Source: RGIG1828 sp045546535
GTDB lineage: Bacteria; Bacillota; Clostridia; UMGS1810
Assembly: GCA_045546535.1 (NCBI GenBank)
Contig: JAZQDA010000128.1
Location: 1 to 30,502, forward strand
DNA length: 30,502 nt
Direction of reading: 5' to 3'
The notes below the pieces were generated by a model. That model ran no database searches, had not been told where the DNA came from, and worked only from the letters and a program-made list of their open reading frames with translations. The number at the start of each line of letters is the position of its first letter. The first letter of the stretch is position 1. The position numbers and the translations under genes were made by a program. Below are positions 15,627 through 23,684 of this stretch, in pieces.

Positions 15627-16791
15627 ATTTAAAGCAATTACGAAACGAATATATTTTTTTATACATTTTGAAAAAATCTTTTATGCTCATTTTATCAAGT
15701 GGGCATATTTTTTTGAAATCTTCGCTTCTTTTTTTAGAGAAACTTAAGGTAAGAGCAGGGTTTTCGGCATTTAATCTGGTCAATGATGCAGAATATAAAT
15801 TGTTGTTTTTATTCCCTTTCAAACCGTATTTCGTTTGCCCGTCAAGAGATGCAGACATATAAAGACTGTGCTTATTTTTATCATAGGAAGAAATCAGTGA
15901 AATTTCAGGCGATGAAAGATTAGAATATATGTTTTCTTCTTCGTTGAGCAAAGTTAATCTGTACCCGTCATTTGCGAAAGTTATATCATTAAGTGACATT
16001 TCTATTTTCTGCGTACCTTCTTCAAACAAAAGGGAAACATTATAGCGTCTGCCATCAATATCAGGCGTTAAAAGGCTCACTTTATTTATTTCATTTTCAG
16101 AGGAAACTATACTGAGTCTGTATTTACTGTCATATCCGTCTGGAAGTTTTTCAAATAATGTTTCGATTAGAAGTCTATTTCCCCTATCTATATTTAAATT
16201 TTTACAAAAACTTTTCAAAAAGTCAGAAAAATGTCTTGAATATATTGCAAAATTATAATTTGTTGCTCTTTCGGATTTGCTACTTCCGTTTATATATTCA
16301 GATTTTATACTTACAGGATGAATATTTTTAACGAAACTTTTTAATTTATGAGAAAATTCTTTACTTTCTAAATTTTCTGCGTTAAAAGCACAGGCAAGTA
16401 TAAATTTAAGAATGTCTGATTTCACAAAGGACAAATAAGAATAGTCGCTGCCTGAAGAGTTTTTTAATTCACTCATCTCGACAGTGTAATATGTTCCATC
16501 CTCTTCACTTGGACATATTCCTATATAATTTTTGTCTACAAAAGCATATATTGACCCGTTTTCTTCAGTTTTTATTGTAATATGTGTGCCATTTGCAAAT
16601 ATATTTTTAAGCATTGTAAAATTTTTTTTGCCAAAAACATTATGCCACTTCAAATTCAGAGAATTAAAAGTGGCATTGAAAGATTTTTTTAAATTTATAA
16701 GCGCTATGCTTTGCATTACGAGAGACAGAATAAATAACACGAGGCAAATCCAGAAAAGACATTTTACTATATTTATATATAATTTTTTCAA
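15625..16791 (-). CDS. Unknown membrane-anchored extracytoplasmic protein
   Basis: Not recognised. About 388 residues. A short basic N-terminus is followed by one hydrophobic segment (ICLVLFILSLVMQSIALI, about 15-33 from the chosen start). The rest is a long polar, Asn/Ser/Lys-rich region with many alternating strand-like segments, such as YRLSIVSSENEINKVSLL and KIEMSLNDITFANDGYRLTLL. This suggests a single anchor with a beta-rich outer domain. There is no lipobox. No ATG is available near the start: TTG at 16791 follows GGTGA at a fair distance, while TTG at 16821 would add ten residues without a Shine-Dalgarno sequence. It lies 45 bases downstream of argF on the same strand, with no clear terminator between. 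Confidence 0.7.
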   Translation of the reverse strand: MKKLYINIVKCLFWICLVLFILSLVMQSIALINLKKSFNATFNSLNLKWHNVFGKKNFTMLKNIFANGTHITIKTEENGSIYAFVDKNYIGICPSEEDGTYYTVEMSELKNSSGSDYSYLSFVKSDILKFILACAFNAENLESKEFSHKLKSFVKNIHPVSIKSEYINGSSKSERATNYNFAIYSRHFSDFLKSFCKNLNIDRGNRLLIETLFEKLPDGYDSKYRLSIVSSENEINKVSLLTPDIDGRRYNVSLLFEEGTQKIEMSLNDITFANDGYRLTLLNEEENIYSNLSSPEISLISSYDKNKHSLYMSASLDGQTKYGLKGNKNNNLYSASLTRLNAENPALTLSFSKKRSEDFKKICPLDKMSIKDFFKMYKKIYSFRNCFK

Positions 16792-16866
16792 TGCATATTC
16801 ACCAGTATTATTATCTGCCAAAATTCAAAAAAGATAATTAAATCAAATGTTTAAATTTTGTAAATT

Positions 16867-17787
16867 TTAATCTGCAAGAAGTGTTGCAAGTACTGCTTTT
16901 TGTGCGTGAAGCCTGTTTTCTGCTTCGTCAAATATCACACTTCTGGGGCCGTCGATTACGGAGTCTGTAACCTCATATCCTCTGTAGGCAGGAAGACAGT
17001 GCATAAAGATTGCGTCTTCTTTTGCATACGAAAATAGTTTGTCATCTACCTGATAGTCGCCAAAAATTTTAATTCGCTCCTGTTTTTCGCTTTCCTGACC
17101 CATACTTACCCAGGTGTCAGTTACTATGATGTCGGCATTTTTTGCGGCTTCTGTCGGGTCATTTGTTAAGATGACTTCACAGCCTGTCTTTTTGGCAGTT
17201 TCTTTTGCGTGTTCTATGCAAAGTGCGTCGCATTCATAACCTTCGGGAGATGCAACTGCAATATCCATTCCGACTTTTGTGCAACCGTGAAGGAGTGAGT
17301 TTGAAATATTATTTCCGTCACCTACATAACAAAGTTTTAAGCCTTCGAGTTTGCCTTTATGTTCATAAACGGTCTGAAGGTCTGCAAGTATCTGACAGGG
17401 GTGAAGATAATCGGTGAGACCGTTTATTATGCTTATTGAACCGTATTTTGCAAGGTCAAGCACGTCTTGATGGTCGAAGGTACGAATCATTATTGCATCA
17501 AGATAGCGTGAAAGGACATTTGCGGTGTCATAGATGCTTTCGCCTCTGCCGAGTTGTATATCACTTCCGGAGAGAAAGAGTGACTGTCCGCCGAGTTGAT
17601 ACATACCTACCTCAAACGATACACGGGTACGGGTAGAAGATTTTGTGAAAATCATACCGAGTGATTTTCCTTTTAAAAGGTGGTGCGCCACTCCATTTTT
17701 ATTATCTTTTTTTAGTTTGATTGCAAGATTTAAAATATTATGTATTTCTTCAGTTGTGCAATCGTAAAGGCTTATAAGGTGTTTCAT
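16867..17787 (-). CDS. argF: Ornithine carbamoyltransferase
   Basis: Makes citrulline from ornithine and carbamoyl phosphate, 306 residues. The carbamoyl phosphate loop STRTR is at 51-55, HPCQ at 129-132, the ornithine-side SMG at 228-230, and HCLPA at 263-267, which distinguishes ornithine from aspartate carbamoyltransferases. GGAG lies 8 bases before the ATG. No other arginine genes are nearby, so an anabolic (argF) or catabolic (arcB) role cannot be separated by context. The palindrome over the -10 box suggests ArgR-type control and favours argF. Confidence 0.94.
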   Translation of the reverse strand: MKHLISLYDCTTEEIHNILNLAIKLKKDNKNGVAHHLLKGKSLGMIFTKSSTRTRVSFEVGMYQLGGQSLFLSGSDIQLGRGESIYDTANVLSRYLDAIMIRTFDHQDVLDLAKYGSISIINGLTDYLHPCQILADLQTVYEHKGKLEGLKLCYVGDGNNISNSLLHGCTKVGMDIAVASPEGYECDALCIEHAKETAKKTGCEVILTNDPTEAAKNADIIVTDTWVSMGQESEKQERIKIFGDYQVDDKLFSYAKEDAIFMHCLPAYRGYEVTDSVIDGPRSVIFDEAENRLHAQKAVLATLLAD

Positions 17788-17829
17788 TTTTTATCTCCTT
17801 TATCACAGATACAATCCGATTTTATTTGT

Positions 17830-17845
17830 TTGTATAATTATACAA
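17830..17845. promoter_or_regulatory. Palindromic operator candidate over the argF -10 box
   Basis: TTGTATAATTATACAA is a perfect 16-base palindrome covering the -10 element. It resembles the ARG box pattern (half sites such as TGTATA and TATACA around an AT core) bound by ArgR/AhrC repressors. A protein bound here would block RNA polymerase. The palindrome is seen; the repressor is inferred. Confidence 0.55.
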
Positions 17846-17865
17846 CATTTATACGGTTTTTTCAA
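17837..17865 (-). promoter_or_regulatory. Sigma-A promoter of argF
   Basis: -35 TTGAAA (17860-17865, minus sense), 17-base spacer, perfect -10 TATAAT (17837-17842). The -10 box is embedded in the palindrome described separately. Confidence 0.88.
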
Positions 17866-18039
17866 TATGCATTTTTAACAAAACAGTATTATGTTCTCTT
17901 GTTTATATAAGCGAGAATGTATTTTTATGCGTATAATCTCTGCTTTTATGCACAAAAAGGTTATTTTAAGTTTATATGTGCAAACTGGAACAAAGTTGAG
18001 TCACTATGCATATATTTAGTTAGGAAAGGATGATGTCTG

Positions 18040-18303
18040 ATGAATTATGACAAAGGTGAGGATTTTATAAAAAAACTTATAGAAGAAAACAAACTTACGG
18101 CAAATCATAAACCTTTAAATAGTGAAGATGATATCAAAAAAAGAATTAAATCTATTGATAAAAATGAAGCCATTAAAAAACTCAATGAACTTGGGCTTGG
18201 AAACATTGCGGAGAAAATTAAAAATATATCCGACGATGAACTTGTTAAAATGATTTCAAAAAACCCTGCCCTTTTAAAAAAGATAAACTCATTTCTTAAA
18301 TAA
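18040..18303 (+). CDS. Small charged helical protein, unknown (cluster gene 1)
   Basis: Not recognised. It has 87 residues, is rich in Lys, Glu, Asp and Asn, and is predicted to be helical throughout with no membrane segment. The C-terminal part has two short helices, LNELGLGNIAEKIKN and ELVKMISKNPALLKKINSFL. The second resembles the N-terminus of the next gene (LKSLLSNPEALNMFSSLL), as though both share a short helical SNPxxL module. AAAGGA lies about 9 bases before the ATG. The next gene begins 12 bases after its stop. No clear sigma-A promoter lies in the 160 upstream bases; a TATAAT at 17932-17937 lacks a -35 partner. Confidence 0.8.
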   Translation: MNYDKGEDFIKKLIEENKLTANHKPLNSEDDIKKRIKSIDKNEAIKKLNELGLGNIAEKIKNISDDELVKMISKNPALLKKINSFLK

Positions 18304-18315
18304 GGAGGTATAAAT

Positions 18316-18603
18316 ATGAATGATGATTTAGGTGAAAAATTAAAATCTCTCCTGTCAAATCCAGAAGCACTAAATATGTTCAGTTCGCTTCTCGGGTCAG
18401 ATGAACCGCAGCCTAAAAAAGATGACGAATTTATTATAAATGTCAAAAATGCCATAAGTAAAATGAACTCAGGAAGCGATAAGAGAGTTAATCTTTTAAA
18501 TGCACTAAGGCCCTATATGAGAGAGTCAAGGGCTTCGAATATTGACAAAGCAATTAAAATGCTTAAACTCTCGCAGTTATCTTCAATTTTTAAAGATTTG
18601 TGA
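18316..18603 (+). CDS. Small helical protein, unknown (cluster gene 2)
   Basis: Ninety-five residues, no membrane segment. The N-terminus LKSLLSNPEALNMFSSLLG is followed by an acidic linker and a C-terminal motif LLNALRPYMRESRASNIDKAIKMLKLSQL. I recall the C-terminal pattern (L-x-A-L-x-P-Y, x-x-R, D-x-A-I-x-x-L) from small unannotated proteins of Clostridia, though I cannot confirm a family. AAGGAGG lies 8 bases before the ATG. It is between cluster genes 1 and 3 with 12- and 10-base gaps, so the three are almost certainly cotranscribed. Confidence 0.82.
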   Translation: MNDDLGEKLKSLLSNPEALNMFSSLLGSDEPQPKKDDEFIINVKNAISKMNSGSDKRVNLLNALRPYMRESRASNIDKAIKMLKLSQLSSIFKDL

Positions 18604-18613
18604 GGTGAAAAGT

Positions 18614-18910
18614 ATGTATAGAAGATATTATGACGGATTTCCGAGAAACTCTGGTTTTCAAAACAGCGGTGAAATAATTGTTCCAGAAAGCACAAATGAA
18701 ATTACATATGAACCCGACAAAAACAACTCAGAAATCAAAAATGACGAAGTTAGCATTACATCATTTTCAAATGGTTTCCCTTTTAAAAACTTCGAACTTG
18801 ACGATATTATTCTAATTGGTGTGCTTATATTTCTTCTTGCTGACTCAGATGACAAAGACCCGATTACTCTTATAATTATCGGTTATCTGCTTCTTTGTGA
18901 AATATTATAA
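18614..18910 (+). CDS. Small protein with C-terminal hydrophobic hairpin, unknown (cluster gene 3)
   Basis: Ninety-eight residues. The first 60 are polar, with a tyrosine/arginine-rich start (MYRRYYDGFPRN) and many Asn, Glu and Ser. The last 38 form two hydrophobic stretches, DDIILIGVLIFLLA and PITLIIIGYLLLCEIL, separated by a charged turn SDDKD; this could be a short membrane hairpin. GAGGTG lies 6 bases before the chosen ATG, and a longer frame overlapping gene 2 is rejected. Last gene of the cluster; its stop touches a shared terminator. Association of genes 1 and 2 with the membrane through this protein is only a guess. Confidence 0.8.
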   Translation: MYRRYYDGFPRNSGFQNSGEIIVPESTNEITYEPDKNNSEIKNDEVSITSFSNGFPFKNFELDDIILIGVLIFLLADSDDKDPITLIIIGYLLLCEIL

Positions 18911-18939
18911 AAGATGCGGTGTATTACACCGCATCTTTT
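18909..18939. terminator. Bidirectional terminator, small-gene cluster / nfnB
   Basis: A perfect 14-bp stem (18909-18922 with 18926-18939) with a 3-base loop, flanked by A and T runs. It includes AAAAGATGCGGTGT. On the minus strand the stem contains the last codons and the stop codon of nfnB, so coding sequence and terminator overlap. Confidence 0.93.
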
Positions 18940-20324
18940 CCTTTTATATATTCGTCTATTGCCTCGGCTGCCGATTTTCCTGCACCCATAGCAAGAATAA
19001 CCGTTGCGGCTCCTGTTACTGCATCGCCGCCTGCATATACACCTTCTTTGGTTGTTTTACCTGTTACCGGGTCAGCGATAATGCCGCCCCAACTTTGCGT
19101 TTCAAGACCCTCTGTAGTAGATTTTATCAAAGGGTTGGGCGATGTGCCTATTGACATAATTACGCTGTCGCATTCAATTTCAAAATCACTGCCAGTCTTT
19201 TCAACGGGTTTTCTTCTTCCCGATGCATCAGGTTCACCGAGTTCCATTTCAACACACCGGATAGATTTTACAAAGCCTTCATCATTTGTATGAATTTCGA
19301 CGGGGTTTGTGAGAAGTTTAAATACAATTCCTTCTTCCATTGCGTGTTCAACTTCTTCTTTTCTTGCAGGAAGTTCGTCAAGTGAACGGCGGTATACAAT
19401 ATAAACATCTTTTGCGCCGAGTCGTTTTGCCGAACGTGCTGCGTCCATAGCAACATTACCTCCGCCTACAACAACTACCTTTTCCGCTTTCTGAACGGGA
19501 GTGTCACTTTCGGGGAGATATGCTTTCATAAGGTTTACTCTAGTTAAAAACTCATTTGCTGAATATACACCTTTTGAGTTAATTCCTTTTATATTCATAA
19601 ACTTTGGAAGTCCCGCACCCGAACCTATGAAAACAGCCTCAAATCCCTCATCTTCCATAAGTTCATCAACTGAAAGTGTTTTTCCGATTACTGTGTTAGT
19701 TGAAATTTTCACACCAAGAGAGCAAAGGGATTCAATCTCTTTGGATACTATTGATTTTGGAAGTCGGAATTCGGGGATACCATATACCAGTACCCCGCCA
19801 GGAGTGTGAAGTGCTTCAAATATTGTGACGTCATATCCTTTTTTTGCAAGTGTACCTGCACAGGCAAGACCTGAAGGCCCTGAACCTACAACGGCTACTT
19901 TATGACCGTTGGGCTGAGGCTTTTCAATTTTTTCGTCACAGTTTGAATTATACCAGTCGGCAACAAAACGCTCAAGTCTGCCTATTGCAACGCTTTCGCC
20001 GTTTTTACCTCGTACGCAGTTGCCTTCGCACTGATTTTCCTGAGGACACACTCTTCCGCAAACAGCAGGAAGACAACTTGACTCAGAAATTATATCATAC
20101 GCTTTTTTAAAATTACCTTTTGACACTTCTTCTATAAAAGACGGAATATCAATACAAACGGGGCAGCCACTCATACAGGGCTTATTTTTACAATTAAGGC
20201 ATCTCTGTGCCTCGTCTATTGCCTGTTCCGGAGAATAACCGAGCGCTACCTCATCAAAGTTTTTATTCCTGACGTCCGGAAGTTGAGACGGCATTTCATT
20301 TTTTGTTTTTCTCATATTAGGCAT
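18924..20324 (-). CDS. nfnB: NADPH-side subunit of NfnAB / glutamate synthase small subunit-like
   Basis: Flavoprotein oxidoreductase of 466 residues in the GltD/NfnB/SudA family. The N-terminus has two [4Fe-4S] cysteine sets (Cys42, 45, 50, 54 and Cys84, 89, 93, 99, 103), an FAD-binding loop GSGPSG at 147-152, and an NADP site VVVVGGGNVAMDAARSAKR followed by YRRS. The stop-start overlap TGATG with the upstream FAD/NAD subunit shows the two-subunit NfnAB arrangement (ferredoxin and NADH reducing NADP) or the equivalent sulfide dehydrogenase, rather than a GltD that pairs with a GltB, which is absent here. AGGAGG precedes the ATG. Product name is sure to family; the bifurcating role is inferred from pairing. 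Confidence 0.9.
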   Translation of the reverse strand: MPNMRKTKNEMPSQLPDVRNKNFDEVALGYSPEQAIDEAQRCLNCKNKPCMSGCPVCIDIPSFIEEVSKGNFKKAYDIISESSCLPAVCGRVCPQENQCEGNCVRGKNGESVAIGRLERFVADWYNSNCDEKIEKPQPNGHKVAVVGSGPSGLACAGTLAKKGYDVTIFEALHTPGGVLVYGIPEFRLPKSIVSKEIESLCSLGVKISTNTVIGKTLSVDELMEDEGFEAVFIGSGAGLPKFMNIKGINSKGVYSANEFLTRVNLMKAYLPESDTPVQKAEKVVVVGGGNVAMDAARSAKRLGAKDVYIVYRRSLDELPARKEEVEHAMEEGIVFKLLTNPVEIHTNDEGFVKSIRCVEMELGEPDASGRRKPVEKTGSDFEIECDSVIMSIGTSPNPLIKSTTEGLETQSWGGIIADPVTGKTTKEGVYAGGDAVTGAATVILAMGAGKSAAEAIDEYIKGKDAV

Positions 20325-21166
20325 CAGCGCACCTCCTGACTGAAAAGGTTGCATGTTTCTTCGTGTTTATGACGTTCAAAATTTTTATATGTTGTTGACC
20401 TTGCCATCGCTTCGTCAAAATCTATCAAATGAGCGTCAAATTCAGGTCCGTCAACACAGGCAAATTTTGTTTCTCCGCCAACGGTGAGTCTGCAACCGCC
20501 ACACATACCCGTGCCGTCTATCATTATGGGGTTCATACTCGCAACGGTCTTTATGCCGTATTCTTTCGTGAGTTTTGATACGAATTTCATCATAATAAGA
20601 GGTCCTATTGTGATAACCTCATCATACTGCTCTCCGCTTTCAATAAGTTCTTTAAGTGCATCGGTAACGAGTCCTTTTTTTCCTACAGAACCGTCATCAG
20701 ACATTATTACAAGTTTAGAAGATGCATTTTTAAACTCATCTTCGAGTATTACAAGGTCTTTTGTTCTGAAACCGATAATTGAATGAACCTCACAGCCCTG
20801 CTCATGAAGTTTTTTTGCAACGGGATATGCTATGGCACACCCTACTCCGCCGCCAACAACGGCAACTTTTTTTAACCCTTCGGTTTCAGTGGCTCTGCCG
20901 AGAGGACCCACAAAATCACAGATAAAGTCACCTTCGTTTTTGTGATTGAGTTTTTCTGTGGTTGAGCCAACAATCTGAAATATTATGGTCACTGTGCCTT
21001 TTACCGCATCATAATCTGCAATAGTAAGAGGAATTCTCTCTCCGTTTTCACAGGCCCTTAAGATTATAAACTGCCCTGGATTTGCTTTTCTGGCAACAAG
21101 CGGTGCTTCTATATCCATAAGAGTTACTGTTGGATTGAGCGAAGTTTTTCTTGAAATTCTATACAT
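20324..21166 (-). CDS. nfnA: NADH/ferredoxin-side subunit of NfnAB (sulfide/dihydroorotate dehydrogenase-like)
   Basis: Electron transfer subunit of 280 residues in the PyrK/SudB/NfnA family. It has an FAD domain at the N-terminus (PGQFIILRACENGERIPLTIAD), an NAD-binding segment VAVVGGGVGCAIAYPVAKKL (101-120), and a C-terminal [2Fe-2S] site with Cys222, Cys225 and Cys237 plus Asp217 nearby. Three Cys and one Asp is the arrangement known in NfnA of Thermotoga. The start MYRISRKTSLNPTVTLMDIEAP is typical. AAGGAA precedes the ATG and a consensus promoter lies upstream. Cotranslated with nfnB through a TGATG overlap. The complex would balance NADH, NADPH and ferredoxin in fermentation. Confidence 0.9.
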   Translation of the reverse strand: MYRISRKTSLNPTVTLMDIEAPLVARKANPGQFIILRACENGERIPLTIADYDAVKGTVTIIFQIVGSTTEKLNHKNEGDFICDFVGPLGRATETEGLKKVAVVGGGVGCAIAYPVAKKLHEQGCEVHSIIGFRTKDLVILEDEFKNASSKLVIMSDDGSVGKKGLVTDALKELIESGEQYDEVITIGPLIMMKFVSKLTKEYGIKTVASMNPIMIDGTGMCGGCRLTVGGETKFACVDGPEFDAHLIDFDEAMARSTTYKNFERHKHEETCNLFSQEVR

Positions 21167-21216
21167 AAAATCAATTCCTTTTCAAAAACCAACTAATCGG
21201 TTACTTTTATATGCCT

Positions 21217-21245
21217 ATTATAACACTATTTGCGACAGGTGTCAA
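21217..21245 (-). promoter_or_regulatory. Sigma-A promoter of nfnAB
   Basis: Perfect -35 TTGACA (21240-21245, minus sense), 17-base spacer, perfect -10 TATAAT (21217-21222). The leader carries a small hairpin (AACCGA/TTGGTT around TTAG, 21188-21203). Confidence 0.9.
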
Positions 21246-21266
21246 CTCAAATTATTTTATTTATAC

Positions 21267-21296
21267 AAAAACCCCTACTGTTGAGTGTAGGGGTTT
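21267..21296 (-). terminator. Intrinsic terminator after gdhA
   Basis: AAACCCCTAC (21269-21278) pairs with GTAGGGGTTT (21287-21296), 10 pairs with an 8-base loop, followed by T residues on the minus strand. It ends about 20 bases before the nfnA -35 box, so the two units are separated. Confidence 0.9.
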
Positions 21297-21303
21297 GAGT
21301 TTT

Positions 21304-22659
21304 TTAGATAATACCCTGTGCAAGCATTGCTTTTGCAACTTTCATAAAACCTGCAATATTTGCTCCTGCAATAAGGTCATAGCCAAAGCCGAATTCCTCG
21401 GCTGCTTCTTCGGACACCTTATGAATATTTATCATAATTGCACGAAGTTTTTCATCAACTTCCTGAGCAGTCCAACTGTATCTCATTGAGTTCTGTGCCA
21501 TTTCTATTGCAGATACCGCAACACCACCTGCGTTTACTGCTTTTGACGGACCGATTACAACATTATTCTGTTTGAAATATTCAACTGCTTCAGCAGTAGT
21601 AGGCATATTTGCAACTTCGATATAGTATTTTGTACCGTTTGCAACGATTTTCTTTGCTTCATCAATATTGATTTCGTTTTGTGTTGCACAAGGCATACAA
21701 ATGTCGGCTTTAACTTCCCAGGGTTTTTTGCCGGGGAAGAACTTGCAACCGAATTTTTCAGCATAATCCTGCGCTTTATCTCTGCCTGATGCTCTCATTT
21801 CGAGCATATAGTCAAATTTTTCTTTTGTGTTTATGCCATCGGGGTCATATACATATCCGTCGGGTCCTGAAAGAGTAACAACTTTTCCGCCAAGTTCTGA
21901 CACCTTCTGAGCAACACCCCATGCAACGTTACCAAAACCTGACATTGCAACAGTTTTGCCTTTGATATCTTCGCCAAAATGTTTAAGAACTTCGCATGTA
22001 TAATATGTTGCACCGAAACCTGTTGCTTCAGGTCTGATGAGTGAACCGCCATATTCAATTCCTTTACCTGTGAGTACGCCGTTTTCCCAGCAACTCTTAA
22101 TTCTTCTGTACTGACCGAAAAGATAACCGATTTCTCTTGAGCCTACACCGATGTCACCTGCGGGTACGTCAACATCGGGGCCTATGTATCTGTAGAGTTC
22201 GGTCATAAATGACTGACAGAATCTCATAATTTCGCCGTCAGATTTGCCTCTGGGGTCAAAATCAGAACCACCTTTACCTCCGCCGATAGGGAGACCTGTA
22301 AGTGAGTTTTTGAAAGTCTGTTCAAAACCAAGGAATTTTATGATACCTGCATAAACTGAAGGATGGAAACGAAGTCCGCCCTTATAAGGTCCGATTGCAG
22401 AGTTAAACTGAACTCTGTAACCGCGGTTTACCTGAACTTTGCCGTTATCATCTACCCACGGAACTCTGAAATATACAAGTCTTTCAGGCTCAACTATTCT
22501 GTCGATGAGACCTGTCTGTTCAAACTCAGGAAATTTATCAATTACAGGTTCCAGAGATTCTAAAACTTCAGTAACCGCCTGATGAAATTCGGGTTCGTTG
22601 GGATTGCGTTTTTTTACTGTTTCAATTACGCTTAAAAGATATTCATTTTTGATGCTCAT
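21304..22659 (-). CDS. gdhA: NADP-type glutamate dehydrogenase
   Basis: Interconverts 2-oxoglutarate plus ammonium and glutamate, 451 residues, the length of the hexameric small-subunit class. It has YRVQFNSAIGPYKGGLRFHP, the catalytic-lysine region PIGGGKGGSDFDPRGKSD, and the dinucleotide fold around GKTVAMSGFGNVAWGVAQK; the GSG/GFG loop and overall sequence fit the NADP-using E. coli type. GGAGG precedes the ATG. It has its own promoter and terminator but neighbours nfnAB, an NADPH source, which makes an ammonium-assimilating role plausible. Confidence 0.95.
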   Translation of the reverse strand: MSIKNEYLLSVIETVKKRNPNEPEFHQAVTEVLESLEPVIDKFPEFEQTGLIDRIVEPERLVYFRVPWVDDNGKVQVNRGYRVQFNSAIGPYKGGLRFHPSVYAGIIKFLGFEQTFKNSLTGLPIGGGKGGSDFDPRGKSDGEIMRFCQSFMTELYRYIGPDVDVPAGDIGVGSREIGYLFGQYRRIKSCWENGVLTGKGIEYGGSLIRPEATGFGATYYTCEVLKHFGEDIKGKTVAMSGFGNVAWGVAQKVSELGGKVVTLSGPDGYVYDPDGINTKEKFDYMLEMRASGRDKAQDYAEKFGCKFFPGKKPWEVKADICMPCATQNEINIDEAKKIVANGTKYYIEVANMPTTAEAVEYFKQNNVVIGPSKAVNAGGVAVSAIEMAQNSMRYSWTAQEVDEKLRAIMINIHKVSEEAAEEFGFGYDLIAGANIAGFMKVAKAMLAQGII

Positions 22660-22707
22660 ATCTATACCTCCAATGGCTATTCATATTATTATATAAAAAC
22701 TTTTTTC

Positions 22708-22736
22708 AGTATATCACTATTGACGATATTTGTCAA
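22708..22736 (-). promoter_or_regulatory. Sigma-A promoter of gdhA
   Basis: Perfect -35 TTGACA (22731-22736, minus sense), 17-base spacer, -10 TATACT (22708-22713). Confidence 0.88.
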
Positions 22737-22797
22737 CGCATTTTGCAAGTTTGTCTACACAAAATTTCATTTTTCATTAATTTTACACTAAAAAACA

Positions 22798-22839
22798 ATA
22801 AAAACACCGCATTTTTTGAAATTATTGCGGTGTTTTTAT
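22798..22839 (-). terminator. Intrinsic terminator ending the cysE-to-Asp23 operon
   Basis: A 14-bp perfect stem built on AAAAACACCGCA (22800-22811) and TGCGGTGTTTTT (22826-22837), with a 14-base loop and A/T tails. It lies 11 bases beyond the stop of the P-loop/Asp23 gene and separates it from the gdhA promoter. Confidence 0.92.
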
Positions 22840-22850
22840 TTCATTTAGAT

Positions 22851-23684
22851 TTAATTCTTCTTATCTGTATGCACTTTTATAACATTTACAAAGACGCTGT
22901 CAACATAAATCGAAGCACTTTCATCTACACAACTTGTGATTTTTCTCTGAATCTGAGTGCAAACACTCTGAAAATCTATGCCGTATTCAAGTGTTACATC
23001 CACTCTGAATTCTATAGTTACTCCGTTATCATAATATACTACTTTATTTACTTCATAAACACCGTCTATGCGTGACGCTTCATATTTTGCTATCTGACAA
23101 AGAACGCGTTCTGAAATTTCAAAATCTCCGCAGTATCCATATTTTGGACGGACTATAGTACGGTCAGACTCTGATGTATTTTTGTCAAACAGACCGTCGG
23201 CAAGTTTTTTTATTGAAGTGAGCGGGTCTAAAAAGTATCCGGAAAAAGTGCGTTTTATTTCTAATGTAGGAACGGGAATAATATGTTTCCCGTATCGCGT
23301 CCGCATAAGTTTTGCTGTATCTATTTCTTCTTTAGTTGCAACATCCTCAATATGGATATGCTCATCCACTGGCGCAACTGCGAGTCTTTCGGCGATAAGT
23401 TCTACCATTTTTTCGCTTGTGCCGATTATGAGTATACTTTCTTCGCCGCTTTTTTGTATTGCATTTCTCACTTCTCTGGCGTGGTCGGCATCATTAAATA
23501 TTGCTCTCAAAGTTGACGCATAGCGGTAACGCTCTTTTTTTGCAGATTTTCCTGCTAAAATTTTACCTTCGCTTATCAAAAGACCGTCATCTATTATAAG
23601 TTTAATATTATTTGATGCTGCTACATTTAAAGCAAGATAACTTTTACCCGTACCGCTTTTGCCCGAAAAACCTACTGTTTTCAT
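22851..23684 (-). CDS. P-loop ATPase fused to an Asp23/Gls24-like domain
   Basis: A 277-residue two-domain protein. Residues 1-170 form a P-loop NTPase-like region with Walker A GKSGTGKS (8-15), a hydrophobic strand ending in Asp32-Asp33 (KLIIDDG), and a further strand ESILIIGTSEKM (82-93). Residues about 180-277 resemble Asp23/Gls24 envelope-stress proteins: YCGDFEISERVLCQIAKYEASRIDGVYEV, then VTIEFRVDVTLEYGIDF and the C-terminal VFVNVIKV strand. Stand-alone Asp23 anchors to the envelope; the role of the ATPase fusion is unknown. It starts within the rex stop (ATGA overlap) and closes the operon, suggesting a link to redox or stress state. Domains are seen; function is not claimed. Confidence 0.82.
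   Translation of the reverse strand: MKTVGFSGKSGTGKSYLALNVAASNNIKLIIDDGLLISEGKILAGKSAKKERYRYASTLRAIFNDADHAREVRNAIQKSGEESILIIGTSEKMVELIAERLAVAPVDEHIHIEDVATKEEIDTAKLMRTRYGKHIIPVPTLEIKRTFSGYFLDPLTSIKKLADGLFDKNTSESDRTIVRPKYGYCGDFEISERVLCQIAKYEASRIDGVYEVNKVVYYDNGVTIEFRVDVTLEYGIDFQSVCTQIQRKITSCVDESASIYVDSVFVNVIKVHTDKKN

Noticed and set aside
17880..18039. Sporulation-type promoter before the small-gene cluster
   Set aside because: CATATATT near 18009 is only a partial match to a sigma-E/K -10 box and lacks a convincing -35 element.
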